The notes under the pieces were generated by a model. The model was not told where the DNA came from and did not search any database. It worked only from the letters and a program-made list of their open reading frames with translations. Shown piece by piece: positions 54,781 to 64,000 of a DNA stretch of 64,000 nt (the stretch's first letter is position 1; every line of letters begins with the position of its first letter). A program made the position numbers and the translations under genes. The stretch is taken from positions 38,798 to 102,797 of the forward strand of contig JAJRPV010000044.1 in NCBI GenBank assembly GCA_024280575.1, read 5' to 3'. The DNA comes from Campylobacterales bacterium. GTDB taxonomy: Bacteria > Campylobacterota > Campylobacteria > Campylobacterales > Sulfurospirillaceae.

Positions 54781-55661
54781 ATTTCGGTGAATTCTTTGGA
54801 AATTTTCGCAAGACACAGCCCTCCCCAAATGAAGCCCCTAGTCATTGGGTAAAATGCAAAAATTGTCAATCACTTATGTACTGCAAAGAAGTTGAAAATC
54901 AGCTAAATGTATGTCCAAAATGTGGTTTTCATTTAAGAATAGATATCAAAGAAAGAATCAAGCAAATTACGGATGTTGGAACTTTTACTGAATTAGATTC
55001 AAATCTAGCTCCAGTTGATCCTCTGAAATTTGTGGATAAAAAATCATATAAAAAGAGAATTCAAGAAGCAGGGAAAAGAACAGGCAGAACCTCTTCTGCG
55101 ATAGCAGGAGAATGCAAAATAGATGGATTGGATGTCCAGCTTGTAGTATTTGATTTTAGTTTCATGGGCGGTAGTTTAGGCTCAGTTGAGGGAGAGAAAA
55201 TAGTTAGAGCGGTAAGAAGAGCTATAGAAAAAGAGCAAGGTTTGGTGATAGTAAGTGCCAGCGGAGGAGCAAGGATGCAAGAAAGCACTTATTCTCTTTT
55301 ACAGATGTCCAAGACAGCTGCTGCTATAAAAATGCTTGCAAATCACAAGTTACCGTACATCTCTATTTTAACTGATCCCACTATGGGAGGAGTAAGTGCT
55401 TCTTTTGCATGGCTTGGCGACATAATTATAGCGGAACCTGGCGCTCTAATAGGGTTTGCCGGACAAAGAGTCATCAAGCAAACTATAGGTACAGAGCTTC
55501 CGGAAGGATTTCAAAGATCTGAATTTTTGTTAGAGCATGGCTTAATAGACATGATAGTAAAAAGAAGCGAGATGAAAAAAACGATAGCAGATATGTTGAG
55601 ATTTTTACAAAATGACAAGGAAACTTTTAAACTGAAATTAAAAAAAGAGGTAGAAAATTAA
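54777..55661 (+). CDS. accD: acetyl-CoA carboxylase carboxyltransferase subunit beta
   Basis: Zn ribbon CKNCQSLMYCKEVENQLNVCPKCGFH; SASGGARMQESTYSLLQM. Confidence 0.96.
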   Translation: MNFGEFFGNFRKTQPSPNEAPSHWVKCKNCQSLMYCKEVENQLNVCPKCGFHLRIDIKERIKQITDVGTFTELDSNLAPVDPLKFVDKKSYKKRIQEAGKRTGRTSSAIAGECKIDGLDVQLVVFDFSFMGGSLGSVEGEKIVRAVRRAIEKEQGLVIVSASGGARMQESTYSLLQMSKTAAAIKMLANHKLPYISILTDPTMGGVSASFAWLGDIIIAEPGALIGFAGQRVIKQTIGTELPEGFQRSEFLLEHGLIDMIVKRSEMKKTIADMLRFLQNDKETFKLKLKKEVEN

Positions 55662-56112
55662 TATTTCTGTTTTCACTATAGAAAAGAGCAAGGATAGCGC
55701 TATAGAATCCTTAGTTTTAGAATATAGTAAAATGATAAAAAGATTTGCTAGATTAGAAGATAAAACACTTTTCAGCAAAGATATAGCGATATCTCAAACA
55801 AAAGGGGAAAAAGAGAGTAAAAAATCTTATAGTAGAGCTTATGAACCTTATCTGAAAGGGTATAATGTCTCTTTAGATGTAAAAGGTTTAAAACTAGATA
55901 GTTTTGAATTTAGTAAAATATTTGAAGAGGGTGCAAATATCAATTTTTTTATTGGAGGGGCTTATGGCTTTGAGGAAGAATTTTTAAATAAAACGCAAAA
56001 AGTGATTAGTTTAAGTAGTTTGACTTATGCACATAAGATTGCTAAAATAGTATTATTTGAGCAAATTTATAGAGGATTTTGTATAAAAGCAAATCATCCT
56101 TATCATAAATAG
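55657..56112 (+). CDS. rlmH: 23S rRNA (pseudouridine1915-N3)-methyltransferase RlmH; start codon uncertain
   Basis: In-frame INISVFTIEKSKDSAIESLVLEYSKMIKRFARLED upstream of the listed ATG; FFIGGAYGFEEEF; SSLTYAHKIAKIVLFEQIYRGFCIKANHPYHK. Confidence 0.88.
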   Translation: MNISVFTIEKSKDSAIESLVLEYSKMIKRFARLEDKTLFSKDIAISQTKGEKESKKSYSRAYEPYLKGYNVSLDVKGLKLDSFEFSKIFEEGANINFFIGGAYGFEEEFLNKTQKVISLSSLTYAHKIAKIVLFEQIYRGFCIKANHPYHK

Positions 56113-56147
56113 TTTATATAATATTATTATAATTAGGTGGAAATTAA

Positions 56148-56507
56148 ATGAGAAAAAACGAAGTAAAATTTTTTGAAGATATGTTAGTGGAAAGAAAAAA
56201 ACAGATTTCAAAAAATATAAAAGAATCTATAAAAGATATATCTTTATTAAAACATGATGATGTAGGCGATGAGGCAGATCATGCTGCAGTTAGTACAGAT
56301 AGGATGATAGAAGAGGCTATAAACAAGCAATTAACAAAAGAGTTGCATGAAATTGATTATGCACTTGGCAAAATATATACAGGTACATACGGAATCTGTG
56401 AAATGTGTGAAGAAGATATAAGCTTTCAAAGACTAAAGGTAAAGCCACAGGCAAAATATTGTATAGCTTGCAGAGAAATAATAGAAAAATCAGTAAATAA
56501 CAAATAA
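56148..56507 (+). CDS. dksA: DksA/TraR-family regulator
   Basis: GTYGICEMCEEDISFQRLKVKPQAKYCIACRE zinc finger. Confidence 0.9.
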   Translation: MRKNEVKFFEDMLVERKKQISKNIKESIKDISLLKHDDVGDEADHAAVSTDRMIEEAINKQLTKELHEIDYALGKIYTGTYGICEMCEEDISFQRLKVKPQAKYCIACREIIEKSVNNK

Positions 56508-56518
56508 GGTAGGATAAA

Positions 56519-57535
56519 ATGGGAATAAAACGATATGTGTTGTTATCAATCGTGTATATGTTGGCAGTTGGACTTTATGTGTATAGTTTTAATGGAGATA
56601 ATTATACTTTAAAAATTTACACACTATCATTGACACTTCCAATTGCTATATGGATAGTAATGCCTGCGATTATTCTATTTTTAGCATCTATTTCTCATTT
56701 GGCGTATTATGGGTTTAAAGACTTTTTCTATAAAAGAGCTCTTAAAAAAGATTTAGATACATTTATAAAGGTATCTAAAAAGATTATTTTAGGTGAAGAA
56801 AGTGGATTGAAATTTAAAACAGAATTTTTTAAACTACCAAGTTTTATAATAAAAACATTAAAATATTCGAAAAAAGCCAATTTGGAAAATCTTGAAAATG
56901 AAGAATTAAAAGAGTGTTATACTTTGGTAGATAATATAAAAGATGGAAAATATGAGGATTTGAAAAAATTTAAACTCTCACCTACAAATGAATTATATAT
57001 TTTAAATGAAATAAATAGATTAAAAGATGAACCAAAATATGCATACACAATTTTAAAAGGATGCGAAAATTTAGATACTGATTTATGTCAAAAAGCATAT
57101 AATGAACTTTTAAATATAGGAACTTTCAGCGAAATAAAGAAATATAAATTTCCAATAGATAAAAATATTTTCAGAAAAATGATGGAAAGATATCTAGATG
57201 ATGAAGATAGCTTTGATATGGACATAAACTCTATCAAGGAGATATTGGAAACATTTAATGCTACTAGTGAAGATTACCTTGAACTTGCCCAAGAAATAAA
57301 AGTTAAGTTAAATCCGGATGAATTAATAGATCTTTTTAAGAAACTTTACAACGAGAAAGGTCATGTGGCAGCGAATGCATATCTATATACTCTATTTGAC
57401 TTAGAAATGATTGATAAAGTTAGAGATATTTTAGAAAATTCAGAAGAAGAGGATTTCTTAAAGTTTAAAACTCTGCTTTTTTTGAGAGATCATGGAAAAA
57501 ATATTGATATTATAAAATACCTTAGAGAATGCTAG
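56519..57535 (+). CDS. membrane-anchored helical-repeat protein of unknown function
   Basis: Two N-terminal TM segments then an alpha-helical charged region; between dksA-like and dus. Confidence 0.6.
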   Translation: MGIKRYVLLSIVYMLAVGLYVYSFNGDNYTLKIYTLSLTLPIAIWIVMPAIILFLASISHLAYYGFKDFFYKRALKKDLDTFIKVSKKIILGEESGLKFKTEFFKLPSFIIKTLKYSKKANLENLENEELKECYTLVDNIKDGKYEDLKKFKLSPTNELYILNEINRLKDEPKYAYTILKGCENLDTDLCQKAYNELLNIGTFSEIKKYKFPIDKNIFRKMMERYLDDEDSFDMDINSIKEILETFNATSEDYLELAQEIKVKLNPDELIDLFKKLYNEKGHVAANAYLYTLFDLEMIDKVRDILENSEEEDFLKFKTLLFLRDHGKNIDIIKYLREC

Positions 57536-58455
57536 ACTTTAACCAAGGTGTATATGCCTTGGCCCCACTCGCCGGCTACACTGACTTGCCGTTTAGAACA
57601 CTTGTTAAAAAGTTTGGTGCAGATTTGACTATATCAGAGATGATTAGTGCTAATGCTCTTGTATATAATTCAAAAAAAACTTTTAAAATGATAAAAAAAT
57701 CTCCTTTAGAAACACCATACATTGTTCAAATAGCAGGATATGATCCTGAAGTGATTAAAAAAGCTGTAGAAATATTAAATCGAATAGACGGTGTAGACGG
57801 TATAGATCTTAATTGTGGATGTCCCGTGCCGAAAGTGGTTTGCCAAAAAGCAGGTTCGTCTCTGTTGCAGGATTTATCAGGTCTTCAAAGAGTCATTGAA
57901 ACTATTAAAAAATATTCCAATAAAAGATATACCAGCGCTAAAGTTAGATTAGGATTTAATGAAAAAATTCCAGATAAAATTGCTGTTGCGTGCGAAAGAG
58001 CCGGTGCTGATTTTATAAGTATTCATGGACGCACAAGAGCAGGTAGATATAAAGCCGAAGTTGATTATGCAGCGATAAAAATAGCAAAAAAATCTGTAAA
58101 TATCCCAGTTATTGCCAATGGAGATATAACTACTTTAGAAAAAGCAAATGAAGTTAAAAAAATAACAGGTTGCAAGTCTTTGATGATAGGAAGAGGTGCA
58201 GTGGGTAACCCCTGGATATTCTATCAGCTAAAAAACAATCTAGAAGTGGTAAGTAAAGATAAAATAAAGGAAATTGTTCTAGAGCATTATAATGGCATGA
58301 TAGATTTCTATGGTAAAAAAGGAGCTACTATTTTCAGGAAGCATTTACATACCTATTCGAAGGGTTTTCCAGAAGCAGCAGCTTTCAGGGACAGGGTAAA
58401 CAGAATTGAAAATATAGATGAAATGCAAAGAATTATAGAAAAATTTTTCTCTTAA
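57529..58455 (+). CDS. dus: tRNA-dihydrouridine synthase
   Basis: LAPLAGYTDLPFRTL, GIDLNCGCPVPKV, IHGRTRAGRYKAEVDY, IGRGAVGNPWIF. Confidence 0.94.
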   Translation: MLDFNQGVYALAPLAGYTDLPFRTLVKKFGADLTISEMISANALVYNSKKTFKMIKKSPLETPYIVQIAGYDPEVIKKAVEILNRIDGVDGIDLNCGCPVPKVVCQKAGSSLLQDLSGLQRVIETIKKYSNKRYTSAKVRLGFNEKIPDKIAVACERAGADFISIHGRTRAGRYKAEVDYAAIKIAKKSVNIPVIANGDITTLEKANEVKKITGCKSLMIGRGAVGNPWIFYQLKNNLEVVSKDKIKEIVLEHYNGMIDFYGKKGATIFRKHLHTYSKGFPEAAAFRDRVNRIENIDEMQRIIEKFFS

Positions 58456-58802
58456 TCATCTTCGCTTACATGCTTTTTTCTTTTATATAATTTTTTATTT
58501 TTCTGTTTTTGTATTAGATTTGCTTCTTTTAGGAGGATTTCTTTTTTTTCTTCAATTTTAAGTCTATCATTTTGGAGTGTTCTTTTAAGCAACTCGCTAA
58601 AGTTTTTTAGGGAATTAAGATAGGAAGAATCAGTTTTAACTCCCGATATGTTATCTATCTTTGTAAGTATTTTCAAGATTTTTTTTTGAAAAAGTTCATA
58701 GTTAAAATTTTCTAGTTTTAAAATAGTTGCTGAGCTTTGTAATAACTTTTCTTGAAGCCTCATATATTTTACTCTTAAAGCTTTTTCATGACCTAGATTC
58801 AT
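58452..58802 (-). CDS. coiled-coil protein of unknown function (flagellar neighbourhood)
   Basis: 116 aa, highly charged; overlaps the upstream ORF in a four-gene operon. Confidence 0.55.
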   Translation of the reverse strand: MNLGHEKALRVKYMRLQEKLLQSSATILKLENFNYELFQKKILKILTKIDNISGVKTDSSYLNSLKNFSELLKRTLQNDRLKIEEKKEILLKEANLIQKQKNKKLYKRKKHVSEDD

Positions 58803-59665
58803 TTGTAAAATTCAAAATCTTTTTGAAAATCATTTGAAGCTTTTTCTTTGTAGTTTTGAAGTTTATTGTCTTGTATCTTAAGATAGTCATCAAGTTTTTT
58901 TCGGTTGTCTTCAAAAGCCTTTTCGAATTCACCTTTATTTTGCAATTCTTTACCCCCAAATGTATCTAAAAGTAAATTAGAACCGCCACTCATCACTAAA
59001 TATTTTATATTTTCAAATTCCAATAAAAGTACGGAATTATTAGCATCTATCTGCTTTTTATGCAAAATTTTTATATCTTGATTATTAATATTGGAAGCTT
59101 TAAAAAGCCAAGAGTTTTTAGCAAATGAGCTATTTTTTAATGGCATTTTTTTTCTAATCCAAAACATTAAAACTAGTAGTATAAATAGAATTACAACTAC
59201 CATAATATATCTCATATCGAGTGAATTTTCATTTTGATATGGAAGATTTGAATTTTTATTATTTAGTGATTTATGTGGTGCAAAATTATTCTTTTTGTTT
59301 TGATTTTTTATATTTTTGACTCTAATTCTAAGACCGAAACCATCAGTTGTTTTTGATACAATTACTGCTGTAGAAGTTTTGCTTTTTATTACAATTTTTA
59401 GAAAATCTTTATTTGGTATTATCATCATATTCTGAAGAATTTTAGAATCAATATCTTTTTTGACGATCTTATTGTAGTTTAAGTCACTTAATTTTAATAT
59501 GATAGTATTATTTTGTTTTTCTTGGTAAATTTGACCATCATAAGGAGAGTCAAAAGAGAGCATAAGATCAACTCTGTCGCTTCTGTCATAAATATTATAT
59601 GTGAGTAAATTTGTAGCCATTATATAAGATGACATAAATATAAATAGTAAGATTTTATTCATCAT
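58799..59665 (-). CDS. fliO: candidate FliO-type flagellar export protein
   Basis: N-terminal signal, periplasmic AMIN-like region, central TM (YIMVVVILFILLVLMFWI), then FliO-like SVLLLEFENIKYLVMSGGSNLLLD; directly downstream of fliN. Confidence 0.55.
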   Translation of the reverse strand: MMNKILLFIFMSSYIMATNLLTYNIYDRSDRVDLMLSFDSPYDGQIYQEKQNNTIILKLSDLNYNKIVKKDIDSKILQNMMIIPNKDFLKIVIKSKTSTAVIVSKTTDGFGLRIRVKNIKNQNKKNNFAPHKSLNNKNSNLPYQNENSLDMRYIMVVVILFILLVLMFWIRKKMPLKNSSFAKNSWLFKASNINNQDIKILHKKQIDANNSVLLLEFENIKYLVMSGGSNLLLDTFGGKELQNKGEFEKAFEDNRKKLDDYLKIQDNKLQNYKEKASNDFQKDFEFYK

Positions 59666-59991
59666 ATCTCTTTTTTAAAATACTGAATTACGCTTTTTGA
59701 ATCTAAGATTTCATTTATTCTAATCGCGAGATTTTTTTCATAAACCATTACCTCGCCTTTTCCAAAAATTTTTTTATTTATAAAAAGTTCAACACTTTCA
59801 CCGGCAGGTTTTTCCAAATCTACAACAGAGCCTTTTTCAAGTTTTAGTATTTTGTCAATGCTTATAAATGTTGTTCCAAGTTCAGCTATAAAATCTACAT
59901 TTATATCAAGTAAATTTTCATATCCAGAAAGTAGTTTTTCTTCTAAATATTTTTTATCGTTTTGATTCATTTTGGTCCGATCCATTTTCAT
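59662..59991 (-). CDS. fliN: flagellar motor switch protein FliN
   Basis: NVDFIAELGTTFISIDKILKLEKGSVVDLEKPAGESVELFINKKIFGKGEVMVYEKNLAIRI. Confidence 0.9.
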   Translation of the reverse strand: MKMDRTKMNQNDKKYLEEKLLSGYENLLDINVDFIAELGTTFISIDKILKLEKGSVVDLEKPAGESVELFINKKIFGKGEVMVYEKNLAIRINEILDSKSVIQYFKKEI

Positions 59992-60424
59992 CTTGACTAT
60001 TTTGAGTTTCTTGGGCTATTAAAAATGTTCTATTTTTTATCTTATATAATAATTTGTTTTCAAATTTGACCGGAATTGGCACAGAGATGTGTCCCAAAAA
60101 TTTTGGAGTACCTAATTTGTAAACTATGTTTTGATTTTTTTCTTCGAGTCTTACTTTTGCTATGCCTATTACTTGATTTGAGACTTCTTTGATTAAGTCA
60201 TCATAATCTTCTTCACTTAAATTATCCTCAAACAACAGAATCTGGGCTATCTTTTTCAGAGTATCTTTTTTAAACAGAAGAATCCAGTTTAGCTCCGTAC
60301 CATTTTCGTAAATTGGGATTGAAGCACCATAAAAATTATCTCCAAGAACTGTTGCTGTGCTTGGCTCTAAATCAAGTATATCTTTACAAAAAATATTTAT
60401 GCCATATTCGACTGCTTCTTTCAT
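59954..60424 (-). CDS. CheX-like chemotaxis protein
   Basis: About 156 aa acidic, DLIKEVSNQVIGIAKVRLEEK-type CheC/CheX helix; upstream of fliN. Confidence 0.5.
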   Translation of the reverse strand: MKEAVEYGINIFCKDILDLEPSTATVLGDNFYGASIPIYENGTELNWILLFKKDTLKKIAQILLFEDNLSEEDYDDLIKEVSNQVIGIAKVRLEEKNQNIVYKLGTPKFLGHISVPIPVKFENKLLYKIKNRTFLIAQETQNSQDENGSDQNESKR

Positions 60425-60513
60425 GAAACCTCTTTTATTTAATAAGTGTATTATAGTTTAAATTGTTTATTAAGAGCTTAAATAGTAGAATACCGTTTTT
60501 AAAAGAGGAAAAA

Positions 60514-61251
60514 ATGATTACAATTTTAATATTTCTAGGTATGTTCGTTGGATTTGCTTCAGGTTTTTTTGGTATAGGCGGAGGCACGGTTTTAGTACCT
60601 AGCCTTATCTATTTAGGTTATGATGTAAAAACTGCGATTGGTATATCTATTATTTTGATGGTTTTTAGCTCTATATTTGGTTCTTTTGTAAATTATAAGA
60701 ACCAAATGTTAAGGCTTGAGCATGGTATAGTTTTAGGGCTCGGTGGATTTATAGGTGCCCAATTTAGTGGTTTGATAGTCTCTCATCTTCCATCGTGGGC
60801 ACTGCTTCTACTTTTTGCACTTGCTCTTTTGGGCTCTTTGTATAAATTTTTTAAAGCTCCGGCAGAACCGCAAGAGCCACCAAATGAGTCAAAAGTTTTG
60901 CTTTTTTTTGTAGGATTATTTGTGGGTATGATAGCTATAAGCATTGGCATAGGAGGAGCTCTATTTTTAACTCCTATCATGGTTGGATTTTTACATTTTG
61001 ATATAAAAAGAGCTGTTTCTACTTCACTTCTTTTCGTAGTTTTTTCTTCAGTATCCGGATTAATCAGCTTTTCAATGCACGGTTTGATGGATTACAGATC
61101 AGGAATTATTTTAGGTTGTGGGTCACTTGTGGGGGTTTACTTTGGTGCAAAACGCTCACATGTAGTAAAGAGAGATTTGCAAAAAAAATTATTGATGATT
61201 TTATATGTGGTGCTTTTTCTGCTGACTTTAAATAAATTGATAGGTTTTTAA
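60514..61251 (+). CDS. TauE/SafE-family sulfite exporter-like permease
   Basis: GFASGFFGIGGGTVLVPSLIYLGYD and IGIGGALFLTPIMVGF. Confidence 0.9.
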   Translation: MITILIFLGMFVGFASGFFGIGGGTVLVPSLIYLGYDVKTAIGISIILMVFSSIFGSFVNYKNQMLRLEHGIVLGLGGFIGAQFSGLIVSHLPSWALLLLFALALLGSLYKFFKAPAEPQEPPNESKVLLFFVGLFVGMIAISIGIGGALFLTPIMVGFLHFDIKRAVSTSLLFVVFSSVSGLISFSMHGLMDYRSGIILGCGSLVGVYFGAKRSHVVKRDLQKKLLMILYVVLFLLTLNKLIGF

Positions 61252-64000
61252 TGATAAAAATATACGGTGCTCGCGAACATAATCTAAAAAATATAAATTT
61301 ACAAATTCCAAAAAATAAACTAGTAGTTTTTACAGGTCTTAGCGGAAGTGGAAAAAGTACACTGGCATTTGATACTCTTTATGCTGAAGGACAAAGAAGA
61401 TATATTGAATCTCTCTCTTCCTATGCAAGGCAGTTTTTAGACAGACTTGGAAAACCAGATGTTGATAAAATCGAAGGCCTTACGCCAGCTATCGCAATTG
61501 ACCAAAAAACGACCAGTAAAAATCCGAGATCTACTGTTGGTACAATTACAGAGATATATGATTATCTAAGGCTTTTGTATGCAAGAGTTGGTGATCAATA
61601 CTGTCATAAATGTGGTAAGCCAATATCTCAAATGAGTGGTGCTGATATCATAGAGCAGATCTTAAAACTACCAGAAAATTCAAAACTGGTACTGTTATCT
61701 CCTTTGGTTAGGGAGAAAAAGGGATCTTTTTCTGATCTTATAGAATCCCTCAGACACAAAGGCTATGTTCGTGCGATGGTGGATGGTGTGATGATTAGGC
61801 TTGATGAGGAAATTGAGCTTAGTAAAACTAAAAAGCATACACTAAAGGTCGTAATAGACAGGGTTGTTTTAAGGGAAGACAATAGGCAAAGAATAGCAAG
61901 TGATGTTGAAAAAGCACTGAAAGAAAGTTATGGAGAGATTGAAGTAGAGATTTTAAATAGTGAGGAAGTCGGATTGAAGTCATCATTTATACATTATAGT
62001 GAACACAGGGCTTGTTTTGATTGCAAGATTAGTTTTGATTTGCTTGAGCCACTCTCTTTTTCATTTAACTCACCAAAAGGAGCATGCCCTGTTTGTGATG
62101 GCCTTGGTATAAGATATACGCTTGACATGTCAAAAATCATAGATGAAGATTTAAGTATAGATAAGGGTGCTATAAAGATTTTTTATGGATTTAACAAAGG
62201 TTACTATGCAAAGTATTTAAAAGCATTTTGTGAAGCAAACAAAATAGATACAGCTATTCCTTATGGTGAACTTGAAGATTATCAAAAGAAAAGCATTTTG
62301 CATGGGGGCGTAGAAGATGCCGTATTTTTATGGAAAAGACATAAGATAAGAAAGAGATTCGACGGAATTGTAAAAATTGCTTACAATATGCTAAAAGACG
62401 AAAAAGATATAAGCGATTATATGAGTGAAAAAGTTTGCGATAATTGTGGAGGACACAGATTAAAACCAGAGCATTTGGCTGTAAAAGTAGGTAAAAAAGG
62501 CATAGGGCATATTCTTGATTTACCGATAGATAAAACACTTGAATTTTTTCAAAATGATAGTAATTTTGATTATTTTAATCCAAAACAAAAAATGATTTCC
62601 GAATCTATATTAAAAGAAATCAGAGAGAGATTGTATTTTTTATACAATGTCGGGCTTGGATATATTGCACTTGGGAGAGACGCTAGAAGTATAAGCGGAG
62701 GAGAAGCACAAAGGATAAGAATAGCATCTCAAATAGGAAGCGGATTGACGGGAGTCATGTATGTTTTGGATGAACCAAGTATTGGTTTGCACGAAAGAGA
62801 TACGCTAAAACTTATAAAAACACTCAGAGATTTACAGGAAAAAGGCAACAGTGTTATAGTTGTTGAACATGACAAAGAGACTATACAGGCTGCTGATTAT
62901 ATCGTAGATATCGGTCCAGCTGCAGGAAGAGACGGTGGCGAGATTATTTTTAGCGGAAATTATGAAAAACTAAAACATTGCAATACTCTTACTGCACAAT
63001 ATTTAAATGGAACAAAAAAGATAAATTATAAGCACAATAGACCACAAGAAAGATGGATTGAGCTAAAAAATGTCAATATAAATAATATAAAAAATTTAAA
63101 TGTCAAAATTCCTCTTGGAAATCTTGTAAGTATAACGGGGGTCAGTGGCAGTGGAAAAAGTTCTCTTATTTTACAAACTCTGCTTCCTGTTGCAAAAGAG
63201 TTGCTAAATCGAGCAAGAAAAGTAAAAAAAGTTTTAGGAGTTGAATGTCTAGGGCTTGAGCAGTTGGATAAAGTTATATACTTAGACCAAAGTCCGATAG
63301 GTAGAACTCCAAGAAGTAATCCAGCAACTTATACAGGTCTTATGGATGAGATAAGGAGTCTTTTTTCAAAGACAAAAGAGGCACAGCTTCGAGGATATAA
63401 GATAGGAAGATTTTCTTTTAATGTAAAAGGCGGAAGATGTGAAAAATGTCAAGGGGAAGGTGAAACAAAAATAGAGATGCATTTTTTGCCGGACATCATG
63501 ATCAAATGCGATACATGTGGAGGAAAAAGATACAATGCTCAAACGCTAGAGATACTATACCGTGGCAAATCCATCTCTGATGTGTTGAGTATGCCCGTAG
63601 ATGAGGCGTATGAATTTTTTAAGCCAATCCCAAAGATGAAACAAATACTCCAAACATTGCGTGATGTTGGATTAGGTTACATAACACTTGGGCAAAATGC
63701 CGTAACTCTTAGTGGAGGAGAGGCTCAAAGGATAAAATTATCAAAAGAATTAAGCAAAAGAGATACAGGAAATACACTATATATTTTAGATGAACCAACA
63801 ACAGGACTTCATTTTGCTGATATTGACAGGCTTACAAAAGTTCTGCATCATTTAGCACAATTGGGAAACAGTATATTGGTTATTGAGCATAATATGGATA
63901 TAATAAAAAACAGTGATTTTGTGATAGATATGGGACCAGAGGGAGGAAACTACGGTGGCAAAATAATAGCATCAGGAACTCCGGAAGAATTAGCAAAAAA
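61252..64000 (+). CDS. uvrA: excinuclease ABC subunit A, 3'-truncated by the window edge
   Basis: MIKIYGAREHNLKNINLQIPKNKLVVFTGLSGSGKSTLAFDTLYAEGQRRYIESLSSYARQFL; open to the window end, so absent from the ORF track. Confidence 0.97.

Noticed and set aside
62254-62538. 94-aa minus-strand ORF near the right end
   Set aside because: Antisense of uvrA, which is open through the whole region.

Overview
The window is 64 kb of AT-rich bacterial chromosome. Gene content and order (atpF'FHAGDC followed by tolQRAB-pal-cpoB-slyD-fabD, fliN/fliO, recO, gltBD) point to a Campylobacterota (epsilonproteobacterial) genome close to the Sulfurimonas/Sulfurovum type. Main blocks: (1) 1-11.6 kb, the 3' part of an aryl-polyene-like type II PKS cluster with two KS/CLF-type pairs, an aromatic amino acid ammonia-lyase, ketoreductase, acyltransferase, LolA-like protein, MMPL exporter, ligase, ACP and hotdog dehydratase; (2) 11.6-20.6 kb, accessory genes including an SPL-family radical SAM protein, an APC permease, ArsR plus permease, a YfdX-like protein, an FTR1 iron permease, AMMECR1 and dodecin; (3) 20.7-64 kb, mostly housekeeping genes ending in a partial uvrA. 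Two things stand out. First, a short interspersed repeat occurs at three loci (about 1.84-2.05, 24.84-25.04 and 40.28-40.44 kb). It has two hairpins whose stems change in a compensatory way between copies, a near-invariant GTGCTTTAGTCGCGAGGAATTT core, an AAAGGGGACA tail, and a constant 57-58 nt spacing from the core to the next gene's start codon. It also carries an in-frame short peptide ending in an ATGA overlap. This is my best candidate for an undescribed element. Second, nine conserved genes are interrupted: four by in-frame stops (rpmA, gltB, gltD, APC permease) and five by apparent 1-nt losses in A/T homopolymers. Sequencing or assembly error is the most economical explanation for the homopolymer cases; the in-frame stops need checking. 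All product calls come from reading the sequence, without database searches.
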